From Planctomycetota bacterium (GTDB taxonomy: Bacteria; Planctomycetota; Planctomycetia; Gemmatales; Gemmataceae), in NCBI GenBank assembly GCA_016191165.1, contig JACPPF010000101.1:24042-88041 (forward strand): a DNA stretch of 64,000 bases, read 5' to 3'. The notes beneath the pieces were generated by a model. The model was not told where the DNA came from. It was given only the letters and a program-made list of their open reading frames with translations, and did no database searches. A program made the position numbers and the translations under genes. Positions 8,427-15,770 of this stretch are shown in pieces. The number at the start of each line of letters is the position of its first letter. Positions within the stretch are counted from its first letter, which is position 1.

Positions 8427-9136
8427 TGGCACAGGGAGATCGAAATGGCGTTTGGCGTCGATGGCTGGCGGTGCTGCCTGCCATCGGTGCAGCCCTGCTG
8501 CCGAGAATTACCTGACCATGCACCCTCCCGGCGTATGCGGGCCTCCTCGGTTCGATGGGGTTAGCGTTCTTGCTCCAGACGGCGTACTTGCTGCCGCTTA
8601 TGGTCGTCACGCTGTTACTGGCGGTCAGCGCCCTTGGATTTCGGGCGAACAGGCGACGAGGATATGGGCCGCTGGCCGTTGGAATCGTGGCGGCGGTCCT
8701 CGTGATCGTCGCCAAATTCGCCTGGGAATCGGACTGGATGACTTACGGCGGGATCGTGTTGCTCGTCAGCGCCTCCGTCTGGAACTCCTGGCCGAAGAAG
8801 TCCGGCTATCAACTGATCGGGCTTGGATTAGGAACTGAGTTTTCGGAACAAGTAGGAGGATCGAACATGGCTACGAAACGTAAGGTCGAAATCTTCAGCG
8901 CCGGGTGTCCGGCTTGCAAAGACGCAATCGCTCTCGTCCAGCAGATCGCATGTCCATCATGCGAAGTCAGCGTGCTGGACATGAACGATGCAAAAGTGGC
9001 GAGCAAGGCCAAGAGCCTCGGCGTTCGGTCTGTACCCGCCGTGGTGATCGACGGCAAGCTGGCCGATTGCTGCACGGGGCGGGGGCCGGACGAGGCCACG
9101 CTGCGTGCGGCGGGGCTGGGTCAGGCCATTGACTGA
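8426..9136 (+). CDS. MerT-like transporter with in-frame UGA (possible selenocysteine), fused to thioredoxin-like domain
   Basis: From the ATG at 8426 one frame runs to 9136 with a single interruption, TGA at 8513-8515 (codon 30). Residues 1-29 read WRRWLAVLPAIGAALLPRIT and, after the UGA, PCTLPAYAGLLGSMGLAFL. This is the first helix of MerT/MerC-like membrane transporters, where that position is normally the first Cys of the metal-binding motif (TCPxC..PAYAGLL or CPCxLP). Further helices follow to about residue 130 (TAYLLPLMVV, GPLAVGIVAAVLVIV, YGGIVLLVSAS), then without a stop the thioredoxin-like domain starting at 8867. Either Sec is inserted, the gene is broken, or a base is wrong. A second start at 8555 would lose the first helix and the cysteines. 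The likely role is mercury or related metal uptake across the inner membrane to a reducing partner. Confidence 0.7.
8527..8541 (+). promoter_or_regulatory. Candidate bacterial SECIS hairpin after UGA 8513
   Basis: Downstream of the UGA, CCCG (8527-8530) pairs with CGGG (8538-8541), with a bulged G at 8531 and a closing C-G pair (8532/8537) around the loop GTAT. The loop G lies 20 bases after the first base of UGA and is the first loop base. Bacterial SECIS elements usually have a short stem with a bulge and a G among the first two loop bases about 16-37 bases after UGA. The stem is short and could be chance in GC-rich DNA. Confidence 0.4.
8867..9136 (+). CDS. Thioredoxin/glutaredoxin-like small protein
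   Basis: 89-residue thioredoxin-fold protein if translated from its own ATG at 8867, which has a strong AGGAGGA site. It contains CPAC at residues 13-16 (SAGCPACKDA) in the thioredoxin active-site position, a second pair (CPSCEV) and a cis-Pro-like RSVPAVVIDG segment, with DCCTG near the end. It is in frame with the MerT-like gene with no stop between, so it may be made both as a fusion domain and alone. In the mer-like operon it may take the place of MerP, passing metal or electrons to the transporter; this is inference from position. Confidence 0.8.
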   Translation: MATKRKVEIFSAGCPACKDAIALVQQIACPSCEVSVLDMNDAKVASKAKSLGVRSVPAVVIDGKLADCCTGRGPDEATLRAAGLGQAID

Positions 9137-9202
9137 GTGGACGATCTCAAGTGAGCGGTCACGGTGACTGCTACGTTCGATGTTTTCTTCGAGGAGGTAA
9201 TC

Positions 9203-9451
9203 ATGCGAAAGTGGATTTTGGCTGCCTTGGTCGCAGCGCCGTTGGCCGCAGCCGGTGGTTTCGGGCTGGTCTATGCGAACTCGCAGGCTCAGTCCTACAC
9301 CTGTCCCATCACCGGAGAGGTTCTGCCCTGCGAGAAGTGCTGCCCGCTCAATGAGGGCAAGCAGCAGGCTCCGGAGCAGACCTTCACCTGTCCCATCACC
9401 GGAGAGGTTCTGCCCTGCGAGAAATGCTGCCCGCTCAACGAGAGCCAATGA
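9203..9451 (+). CDS. Secreted peptide with duplicated Cys motif
   Basis: 82-residue protein with a signal peptide (residues 1-28) and two copies of TCPITGEVLPCEKCCPLNE separated by a short linker. Each copy has four cysteines in C-x8-C-x2-CC. Not a recognised family; a periplasmic metal-binding role fits the operon. The ATG at 9203 is preceded by GGAGGT, while the frame opens at 9164. It is the last gene before the terminator at 9475 and follows the thioredoxin-like gene by 66 bases. Confidence 0.8.
   Translation: MRKWILAALVAAPLAAAGGFGLVYANSQAQSYTCPITGEVLPCEKCCPLNEGKQQAPEQTFTCPITGEVLPCEKCCPLNESQ
9298..9442 (+). repeat. Two near-identical 58-base direct repeats, 87-base period
   Basis: Bases 9298-9355 and 9385-9442 match except for silent third-position changes (aag/aaa, aat/aac). 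They encode the two Cys motifs of the secreted peptide, so the duplication is recent or conserved by selection. Confidence 0.85.
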
Positions 9452-9474
9452 CGCTCGGCAGGCAAATGGAAGAT

Positions 9475-9514
9475 GCAACACGCCTCTCGTCTTGATGAGG
9501 CGTGTTGCGTTTTC
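9475..9514 (+). terminator. Intrinsic terminator of the mer-like operon
   Basis: A 12-bp perfect stem (GCAACACGCCTC at 9475-9486, GAGGCGTGTTGC at 9497-9508) with a 10-base loop is followed by GTTTTC. It sits between convergent genes and probably serves the plus-strand operon. Confidence 0.88.
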
Positions 9515-9538
9515 AGCGAGTGTTCGAGTTCCTGGTTT

Positions 9539-9868
9539 CTACTTCGCAGGCAGCGTCCCAACAAATCTCACCGCCCGCTGAATCCAGTCCTTCAACTGGT
9601 CATCGCCCTCGACGCCCTCCGGCTCGACCGCCACCCAATTCCGCATCGGCCTGCCGGTGATGTCAAACGCCCGGACGTGCGGCTCTCGCAGAGCCGCTTC
9701 CCCCTCATCGGAGCCGAGACGGGCGATGAGCCGGTCCTTCCAGACCCCGGCCAGGGCGTTGCCGTTGAGCAGGAAGCATATGCAGCCGAACATCTTCCTC
9801 TCCTCGATGCCTTTCTTCCGAGACAGGGCGTCACGGATGCGGGCGGCGAGGGTTTCATCGAAAGCCAT
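9539..9868 (-). CDS. TfoX N-terminal-domain protein
   Basis: 109-residue protein of the TfoX/Sxy N-terminal family: RKMFGCICFLLNGNALAGVW and a basic KDRLIARLG segment, with the acidic GDDQLKDWIQRAV tail. The domain is widespread in bacteria outside competence control, and its function there is not settled. I chose the ATG at 9868 because the family begins there (MAFDETLAARIRDAL) and GGAG precedes it; the frame could extend to 9913. It converges on the mer-like operon. Confidence 0.85.
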   Translation of the reverse strand: MAFDETLAARIRDALSRKKGIEERKMFGCICFLLNGNALAGVWKDRLIARLGSDEGEAALREPHVRAFDITGRPMRNWVAVEPEGVEGDDQLKDWIQRAVRFVGTLPAK

Positions 9869-9944
9869 CTTTTTCTCCGAGTAGCAAGTCAGTTGTCGGT
9901 CGTCGTGAGCCACCGGGCGAGAGCGCCGTGTCGTGTCGCCCTGG

Positions 9945-10188
9945 TCATTTCTGCGCCTTCAAGCGTTCATCAATGGCCTGCTTCCAGAGTGCGGGGTCGC
10001 CCAATTTCACGGCGGCGTCCATCACCGACGTTTTCCAAAAGCAGTGCCAGCATGTTGAGCCTCTGCTCGTCCGACCAGAACATCTTGCCTTCAATCAGTT
10101 CGATCTTCTCCGGGCAGAGGTCGTGGTATTTCTGCTCAATCTCGGCACGACTCCACTTGCGACCCTGACGCTGAATGTTGAATTCCAT
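9945..10188 (-). pseudogene. Small conserved hypothetical, frameshifted
   Basis: Reading from the ATG at 10188 gives MEFNIQRQGRKWSRAEIEQK through FWSDEQRLNMLALLLENVG, then the frame goes to a nonsense tail ending at 9970. If one base is skipped at GGTGATGG (about 10042-10045) the frame continues as MDAAVKLGDPALWKQAIDER and stops at 9945. That tail looks natural for small proteins beginning MEFNIQRQGRKW in planctomycetes. I therefore read this as one gene with a single-base frameshift, either real or a sequencing error. Function unknown. Confidence 0.6.
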
Positions 10189-10272
10189 TTTTGGGCCTCC
10201 ATTGGGTGATGGATTTTGCTCAATCGTCGCCTCAAATCGAACTTCGAGGGCCGCTGATTTCCCTAACAGCCG

Positions 10273-10716
10273 TTATCCGCACGCCTTCAGCATCGCCGCC
10301 AATGGCTCCGGGTCGGCTAGCCGGTGATCCGTGCCGACCTCGATCAACGTCGCACCTGAATTCCGAGCTAACTCTTCGCTGTCGGCAAACGGAACCACGT
10401 CGTCGGCCCGACTGTGCAGGATCACCGTGACGGGCTTCACCGTCTTCGCCGTCCCGTACTTCTTCCACGCCGGGCAAAGCATTACGAGCTTGGCAGCGCC
10501 GCTCTTGATGTTCATGGCGACGGCCCCGCCTCGGCTCGATCCCACGATGACCTGGGGTTGGTGTTTATCGAACTCGGCTTGGGCGGTCTTGATGGCCTGG
10601 GCGAAGTCGCCATCATCGAGCGCCGGGTTGATGACGGTGTGGCCGTGCTGGGCGAGGTACGTCGGTTTGATGCCGCCAGGAACGCTATGCCAGCCGTGAA
10701 GGAAGAGAATCTTCAT
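10273..10716 (-). CDS. Small alpha/beta hydrolase
   Basis: 147-residue alpha/beta-hydrolase with LFLHGWHS near the N-terminus (oxyanion region), the nucleophile elbow GSSRGG at about residues 60-65, an Asp in HSRADDVVPF and a His in GTDHRL near the end, so the triad is complete. It resembles the short YqiA/RBBP9-like hydrolases and its substrate is unknown. The ATG at 10716 overlaps the stop of the zinc-ribbon gene (ATGA), so the two are coupled; the longer start at 10803 would run inside that gene. Confidence 0.85.
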   Translation of the reverse strand: MKILFLHGWHSVPGGIKPTYLAQHGHTVINPALDDGDFAQAIKTAQAEFDKHQPQVIVGSSRGGAVAMNIKSGAAKLVMLCPAWKKYGTAKTVKPVTVILHSRADDVVPFADSEELARNSGATLIEVGTDHRLADPEPLAAMLKACG

Positions 10717-10883
10717 GGGGTCAAAGCGGCCCTTTCCTTCAAGCAGTTCAGGCAATACCACGGGGCGGGCGTCTTGACAGGCTTCGGGCTTCGTTTGCGG
10801 CACTTGGCGCAGAGGAAGCGCTTGCCCTTCACGGCAGTTTTCGGGCGAGTCTTCTTGCCGGTCCTGGGAAAGTTCTTCGGCAT
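10713..10883 (-). CDS. Small zinc-ribbon protein, paralogue of 3482-3679
   Basis: 56 residues with Cys25-x2-Cys28 and Cys44-x2-Cys47. Nearly the whole length matches the protein at 3482-3679 (GKRFLCAKCRKRSPKP versus GKRYHCAKCRKRSPKP; PWYCLNCLKE versus PWYCPNCLKE). The ATG at 10883 is chosen by this alignment. Its stop overlaps the start of the hydrolase gene. Function unknown; the same arrangement, with the ribbon first and the partner overlapping, occurs in both loci. Confidence 0.75.
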   Translation of the reverse strand: MPKNFPRTGKKTRPKTAVKGKRFLCAKCRKRSPKPVKTPAPWYCLNCLKERAALTP

Positions 10884-11005
10884 CGAAACCTCCACACGCA
10901 TTTTATCGGGCGTGCTGCTCGGTGACGCACTGAGCCGTGACGCCTCCGGCAAGCAAATGCGTAAGATGACGGCAAAGAACACGCCGCAGCATTGAGGACT
11001 GTGCG

Positions 11006-11320
11006 ATGAACCTTTCCGCCGTGGAAGCCATCAACCGGGTCAACGAGTCCGTTTCCGTTGAAATGCTCGTTCAGAAGACGAAGAGTTGCACCGGCTCTTG
11101 CCAAGTCTTTCTCGACTCGGAGTCAAACCATCGTGACCCGAAAAACCTTGGCGTGGTCATCACGGTAGAAGGACGACCGAAATTCACCGAAGCAGGCATT
11201 GACGACCCGACCGTTTACTTCAAAAGCAAGACCATTCGAGTTCGTGGCGTGGTGATCCGCAAGGAGAAGGGGCCTTACATCGAGGTAAGCGACCCCAGCC
11301 AGATCGAGTTGGTAACGTGA
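11006..11320 (+). CDS. Small OB-fold-like hypothetical protein
   Basis: 104-residue cytoplasmic protein. The second half (FKSKTIRVRGVVIRKEKGPY followed by IEVSDPSQIELV) has the look of an OB-fold nucleic-acid-binding strand pattern seen in small bacterial DNA- or RNA-binding proteins. Two cysteines (SCTGSCQVF) are close together in the first half. Single gene, with the start supported by its position 22 bases after the ATG-less promoter region; it converges on the gene at 11346. Confidence 0.65.
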   Translation: MNLSAVEAINRVNESVSVEMLVQKTKSCTGSCQVFLDSESNHRDPKNLGVVITVEGRPKFTEAGIDDPTVYFKSKTIRVRGVVIRKEKGPYIEVSDPSQIELVT

Positions 11321-11345
11321 GATCGGGCTGAAGCCTGCCGATCCG

Positions 11346-11984
11346 TCACGCATCGCCTTTTTCAAGAGCTTGAGCCGCCTCTAGCATCATTTTCTTTTCC
11401 TCCTCCGACATTTGTTCCACGTTGGCGATCAAGCTGTTCGCCAGCGCCAATCCATAATGCTCGAAAACTCCCTTGCGGAGCCTGAACAAGTCCGCTCGGT
11501 AGCCTTCGATGCGAAAGTAGTTCGCATACCAGTGGTTCCAACCATTTTCGAGCAGCCTGCTCTTGGCCCTCCTGTGCCAGCCGTCGCCCTGGAACTCCTC
11601 AAAGAACACGACCATCCCGTTGACCGGGTTGGCCTTCGCTTCCGAAGTCAGCAGGAACCGCCTGAACTCCGATTCGGCTTGAAGCGCCTTGCTCCAGTTC
11701 ATGCGCAACTTGACCTCGACCGTCAGTCGCCTGCCGTCAGTCAGCAGGATTGCTCCATCCACGAACAGGTTCTTGAACCTGAAAACCGTCTCGATGCCAA
11801 GGGCATCCTTATTCGCCAGCAAGAAGTTGAAGACCTCGCACTCGAATTTGCGAGGCAGCTTGGTCGTCTCCGGTAAACAGAGTGGAGTGACGAGCGGCGT
11901 CACGACTGGCTTGCGGCGATTCCGATCCTCCGGCTTGAATTCCAAGCTGATTAGATCGGCAATCGTGGTTGGTTTTGGTTTCAA
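11346..11984 (-). CDS. Hypothetical with PD-(D/E)xK-nuclease-like core
   Basis: 212 residues, TTG start with AGGAGA upstream. No family recognised, but residues 75-95 read LFVDGAILLTDGRRLTVEVKLR, which has the Asp...Glu-x-Lys arrangement of PD-(D/E)xK nucleases, preceded by an acidic helix (FECEVFNFLLAN). The C-terminal part is helical and charged. It could be a restriction-like or repair nuclease, or an inactive relative; only a structure prediction would settle this. Confidence 0.65.
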   Translation of the reverse strand: MKPKPTTIADLISLEFKPEDRNRRKPVVTPLVTPLCLPETTKLPRKFECEVFNFLLANKDALGIETVFRFKNLFVDGAILLTDGRRLTVEVKLRMNWSKALQAESEFRRFLLTSEAKANPVNGMVVFFEEFQGDGWHRRAKSRLLENGWNHWYANYFRIEGYRADLFRLRKGVFEHYGLALANSLIANVEQMSEEEKKMMLEAAQALEKGDA

Positions 11985-12037
11985 GGACTCTCCTCGATCT
12001 TGGCAGTCAGCAGGTGGGGTGCTTCGTCGTCATGCCG

Positions 12038-12958
12038 TCACTCTCCCAAAATCCCCGCCAGCGCCTTCTCCAGCATATCCATCCGTGCCAAGCCCGCCCT
12101 GAGCGATTTGGAAATGCCGGACTCACCCCAATACGCCCCGGCCAACTGCCCGCAGATCGCCCCGGTCGTGTCGGCATCATCGCCCAGGTTGACGGCACGC
12201 AAGACGGCCTCCTCGAAACTGTCGGCATCGTGGAAAGCCCACAACGACGCTTCCAGGCTCTTGACCACCCAACCCGATCCCTGGATGACGGGCGGCTGCT
12301 TTTGGCGAAAACTCCCCTGGGCAATTTCCTGAATCAAGCGGTGCAGAGGCTTGATGGCATTGAGTTGCAGCAATGGCTTCCATTCCGGGGACAAAACCTT
12401 ATCACGATCCTCCCCGTGGATCAGAGCGGCGAGAACGGTCGCCAGATACCGGCAAGCTGATATGCACTGATTGCTGGCGTGCGTCGGCAAACTGGATTCC
12501 TCGGCGAGCCGTGAAAGTTCTTCGATCTTGCCGGGAAAAAGACCGGCATACCGGATCGGCACGGGAGCCAGACGCATGATCGAACCATTGCCACTTGCCT
12601 CGTCCGAACGGTCGCCGGAAGTCAGTGCATTTTTCTCGGCGACGTAGTTGCTCAACGCATCACTGGTGGTGATCCCGATGTCGAAGCAGCGCCCGTTCAC
12701 GGAATACTTGCCGGTCTTCCACCACTGAACGTATCGGTCGGCTTGGTCGTTCAAGTCCCAGCCCACGGCGATGCTGTCGGCCAGGGCGAGGGCCATACTG
12801 GTGTCGTCGGTCCATTCTCCGGCCTCTAGGCGGTGCGGCCCACCGCTTCGGTAGCCGGTGACAGGTGCGAAGCTGCCTGGAGATTTGAACTCGACAGCGG
12901 CTCCGAGCGCATCGCCCACTGCCAATCCGATCAAGGCTCCTCGGCGACGGTCCTTCAC
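12038..12958 (-). CDS. ADP-ribosylglycohydrolase-family protein
   Basis: 306-residue ADP-ribosylglycohydrolase (DraG/ARH family), which removes ADP-ribose from proteins or hydrolyses related conjugates using two divalent metal ions. Visible motifs: GLAVGDALGAAVEF at the N-terminus, WTDDTSMALALAD (metal-binding Asp pair), and NLGDDADTTGAICGQLAGA with the second metal-binding group. Start chosen as GTG at 12958 with AGAGGGG upstream; a TTG at 12979 is also in frame. The upstream hypothetical gene ends 22 bases earlier. Confidence 0.92.
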   Translation of the reverse strand: MKDRRRGALIGLAVGDALGAAVEFKSPGSFAPVTGYRSGGPHRLEAGEWTDDTSMALALADSIAVGWDLNDQADRYVQWWKTGKYSVNGRCFDIGITTSDALSNYVAEKNALTSGDRSDEASGNGSIMRLAPVPIRYAGLFPGKIEELSRLAEESSLPTHASNQCISACRYLATVLAALIHGEDRDKVLSPEWKPLLQLNAIKPLHRLIQEIAQGSFRQKQPPVIQGSGWVVKSLEASLWAFHDADSFEEAVLRAVNLGDDADTTGAICGQLAGAYWGESGISKSLRAGLARMDMLEKALAGILGE

Positions 12959-12980
12959 GATGTCCCCTCTGTCATTCAAG

Positions 12981-13193
12981 TCACGCCTTCTCGTGTTGCT
13001 TCAGGTAGATCGTGTGGCATTGACATTCAGCAATTCCGGTAGCCCCGCCCAAGAGGACTTCCTCGGCGATTTGCAACTTCTCCGCACTGGTCGTGGCGTT
13101 CCGCTCCAGGCACAAGCGGCGGTACTTGGTATGCTGCCCGAACTCGCCAGTGAGTTTGAGTTCGAGCCAGATCAGTTTGATGAAGGTCGGCAT
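12981..13193 (-). CDS. Small hypothetical protein
   Basis: 70 residues beginning MPTFIKLIWLELKL, with three cysteines (RRLCLER, ECQCHTIY) and a basic end. No family recognised. Co-directional with the ADP-ribosylglycohydrolase gene 22 bases downstream and with the gene at 13252. The coding call rests on frame, spacing and plausible composition only. Confidence 0.5.
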   Translation of the reverse strand: MPTFIKLIWLELKLTGEFGQHTKYRRLCLERNATTSAEKLQIAEEVLLGGATGIAECQCHTIYLKQHEKA

Positions 13194-13251
13194 GGCGTCC
13201 CCTTGCGTTTGTCGCCCAGGAGTAAGACGGATTCGGCGGTGGCATGGTTCG

Positions 13252-14118
13252 TCATTGCCGCTTCGCCCGCTTGCCCCAGATCATCTCGTAGGCGGGCCGG
13301 ACCTCGCCATCGAGATTCGCCGCCATCCACCCGGCCACGTCCTTGATCGAATCATCCACGAAAGAACGACGGCACGCCCCGCAAACATGGACGAAATCCA
13401 GGCAGCGATTGAACATACCGACCGGACGAAGGCCGAAGTTGACCAGGATGGTCGGCGTGTCGCAATTCAAGCAAGTCCCAGGGGCCGCCCGCCTCCACGC
13501 CGACTTCATCGCCGCCCAGGGGATGCGGTTGTCTTCAGTGTTGGCCCAGCCGAAGCCGGACCAAGTTCCAGGAGCGGCCTGCCAGTCGTCGGCTTCTATG
13601 GTGAAGCGGTTGGCCCATTTGCTCTGGAAGAGATCAACGGGGAAGTCGGGGGCGACCTTGGAGCCGAACAGGAAGTCGTCACCGTGCTGCGTGGTGACGG
13701 TTTCCCGCTTGCGGTCCCGCAGCACGACTTTGATTTCATTCGTGGCCAGCCGATGTGCCTTGAAGAATGGCCGAAGGTCGGCACGATGCGGCCCCCAATG
13801 GTGGACGACGACCTGTCCGTGGTAAAGCTCGATGAGGTTCAGGCGGCAGCGCCGGACGACGAGCCGGATGATGCGGTCGGCGTCGTTGGGTGTGAGCTTG
13901 GCCAACCCCTCGGCGGCACGGGCCAGGATAGACTCGTCCTGGTTCTGCAACGCCCACGCCACGGGATCGGCGACCGGCCAAGAGTTCAGGGGATCGGCAT
14001 GGATGACGAAGAAGTGGTCGGGGTTCCGGGCAAAGAGGCTGCGGGGGAGGATCAACGATGCGATGGCGGCGGCGGTGGATTTGAGGAAGTGGCGGCGGGA
14101 TGGATTATTGAAGAACAC
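13252..14118 (-). CDS. Tat-signal hypothetical protein with C-terminal zinc motif
   Basis: 288 residues. The N-terminus has a twin-arginine signal, SRRHFLKSTAAAIASLIL, then ARNPDHFFVIHADPLNSW, suggesting export in folded form. The C-terminal third has CLNCDTP and HVCGACRRSF, a possible zinc site. No family recognised. I chose the GTG at 14118 because it is preceded by AAAGGAGG and places the Tat motif at residue 7; the frame could start at 14310. Confidence 0.7.
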   Translation of the reverse strand: MFFNNPSRRHFLKSTAAAIASLILPRSLFARNPDHFFVIHADPLNSWPVADPVAWALQNQDESILARAAEGLAKLTPNDADRIIRLVVRRCRLNLIELYHGQVVVHHWGPHRADLRPFFKAHRLATNEIKVVLRDRKRETVTTQHGDDFLFGSKVAPDFPVDLFQSKWANRFTIEADDWQAAPGTWSGFGWANTEDNRIPWAAMKSAWRRAAPGTCLNCDTPTILVNFGLRPVGMFNRCLDFVHVCGACRRSFVDDSIKDVAGWMAANLDGEVRPAYEMIWGKRAKRQ

Positions 14119-14240
14119 GGTTCGCTTCCTCCTTTCGATTTCCCCAGCAGTCAAGACACTTTCTCGTGCCTCCGAGTTCGCCGTTGACTGGTTCTGTAAA
14201 GCGGCCCGCCAAGCAGCATTCGATGAAGGTTTGGTGGACA

Positions 14241-15161
14241 TCAACGAGGACCGAGATTGTTGATGGCCGTCTTGATTTGAGTACAGACTGGACCAAGCGC
14301 AGCCGCCCAAAGGCTCGCATTCTTCGGGTCAGTTGGCGGAACGAAAGACAACGGGTTAAGGCCCAGCAGGTCGCTCGGCATTTTCAGCTTGATCCCTCGT
14401 GGGACTACCATGAAGGTGCGTTGCCGCCCGATTTGGCCCATGAATAGCCCCAACTCAAAAACCACATTGTCTCTGGGAGCAACGCTCTGCCGCTTCCTGC
14501 TTCGGATGACATCCTCTCCCATCACGACGGCGATAGCGAAGTCGGCGGTTGCGACTTCTCGTTCGAGGTCTTCCATCGTGTACTTCGTCGGGCCAAACAC
14601 CTGATCGGTCCACACCTTTACGACGCTTGGGAGATGATCCAGCCCAACTTGAATTTGTTCAGCAACGGTGAGGCTTTCCGCAGACGAGCAGATAAAAATG
14701 TTCGGCAATTCATTTGGCCGACGAATCAGCCCGTTCCGATTGCGGAGACGACCGCACAGTTCCACGGCAATACGCCGCCAGAGGTCTGGGAATGCTGTTG
14801 CGATCCGACTGAACTCTGGCTCTGTGACTTTCGCCACAACGGATTTTTCCGCAGCTTTGACTGTTGCGCAGCGGCGAGCCTTGGAATCAATCAACGACAT
14901 CTCGCCGACGTGTGTGCGGGAGTGACGAACAGCGACCAAGCGGCCATTCGCTTCGACGTTGAAACTTCCAGAAATGATGAAGTAGATGTCGTTCTCTTCA
15001 GAGTCCTGTGAGATCAAGACATCGCCATCCTGAAGTTCCCGCATCTCGGATGCCCGGAGGAGTTCATCAGCGATGTCATGGTTGCCGTGGACAATCACTT
15101 GGTCGGCCAATTCATTGGCGAGCAAACGTCTTCCGGCGTCCCCCTCAAATCGCTCTTTCAT
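14241..15161 (-). CDS. pycTIR: Pycsar-type effector: cyclic-nucleotide-binding plus TIR-like domain
   Basis: 306-residue effector. Residues 25-135 are a cyclic-nucleotide-binding domain with a phosphate-binding cassette (HVGEMSLIDSKARRCATV, 84-101). Residues 152-275 are the TIR-like domain of the CAP12/PycTIR family (PNIFICSSAESL, KVWTDQVF, and Glu236 in NVVFELGLFMG as the expected NADase catalytic residue). In known Pycsar systems a cyclic pyrimidine nucleotide activates such an effector to deplete NAD and halt infected cells. It is the last gene of the operon that begins with the cyclase at 17333, 29 bases after the E2-like gene. Confidence 0.9.
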   Translation of the reverse strand: MKERFEGDAGRRLLANELADQVIVHGNHDIADELLRASEMRELQDGDVLISQDSEENDIYFIISGSFNVEANGRLVAVRHSRTHVGEMSLIDSKARRCATVKAAEKSVVAKVTEPEFSRIATAFPDLWRRIAVELCGRLRNRNGLIRRPNELPNIFICSSAESLTVAEQIQVGLDHLPSVVKVWTDQVFGPTKYTMEDLEREVATADFAIAVVMGEDVIRSRKRQSVAPRDNVVFELGLFMGQIGRQRTFMVVPRGIKLKMPSDLLGLNPLSFVPPTDPKNASLWAAALGPVCTQIKTAINNLGPR

Positions 15162-15190
15162 CGCTCACCGTCTCCGATTGACAAGGGCCT

Positions 15191-15766
15191 TCATAGCCTT
15201 CCCAAGTGGCAGTGCTTGAATTTCCTTCCGCTTCCACACGGACACGGATCATTTCTTCCAATACCACCGGCGTCTCGAACTGCTTCCCGAATACCCTGAA
15301 GCCCATGCGAGCGATCTTCCCCCGGCCATTTGGCTTTTCTCCCATCAAGTCGAGAACGAACAAGCCGACGCTGGAATATTCGCTGCTTGAAAAGAAACGT
15401 ATGAGTCACAGCAAGAAGGTCATTGAGCGAAGTCGCCTCACCGAAGTCAATGCCCGATTCGCCTGGAACAAACAAGCAGAGCCGCCAATCGTCCTCAATA
15501 TGACTGTCCCCGCCTTTTTCCCAGCTATCACGATGACTCTCCAGGTAGACAGACGGAGATTGGTTTCTGGCGGGGAAGTTTGGCGGGTAAGTGATCCTCA
15601 GCTTGACTGTTTCGTAAACGTGGCCGTGTTCCGAAACAACGTGGAACAATCCACGAACAAAGGCACAGCCCGTTCCCTCGATACCAGCCTCGAAGTCTTC
15701 CAGCGATGCCGCAGCAATCGCCTGCTCCCGCTTCCACCGTTGCGGCATGGCCTCGTGCCATTGCAT
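15191..15766 (-). CDS. E2-like (ubiquitin-conjugating-fold) protein with SEC-C zinc motif
   Basis: 191 residues. Residues 15-135 look like a prokaryotic E2 fold: ITYPPNFPARNQSPSVYLES, then HIEDDWRLCLFVPGES, in which Cys97 with His89 eight residues before it sit where E2 enzymes have the catalytic Cys and upstream His. Residues 168-191 form a SEC-C zinc motif (NDPCPCGSGRKFKHC: C175, C177, C186, H187). It starts 4 bases after the cyclase stop and ends 29 bases before the TIR-like effector, so it is an internal member of the Pycsar operon. The ATG at 15766 is preferred over the longer frame from 15838. Its role may be protein conjugation that primes the cyclase, by analogy with E2-only CBASS; this is inference. 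Confidence 0.75.
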   Translation of the reverse strand: MQWHEAMPQRWKREQAIAAASLEDFEAGIEGTGCAFVRGLFHVVSEHGHVYETVKLRITYPPNFPARNQSPSVYLESHRDSWEKGGDSHIEDDWRLCLFVPGESGIDFGEATSLNDLLAVTHTFLFKQRIFQRRLVRSRLDGRKAKWPGEDRSHGLQGIREAVRDAGGIGRNDPCPCGSGRKFKHCHLGRL

Positions 15767-15770
15767 TGCA

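Noticed and set aside
9539..9868. Competence regulator tfoX as such
   Set aside because: Only the N-terminal domain is present and no competence genes lie nearby, so a competence role is not claimed.
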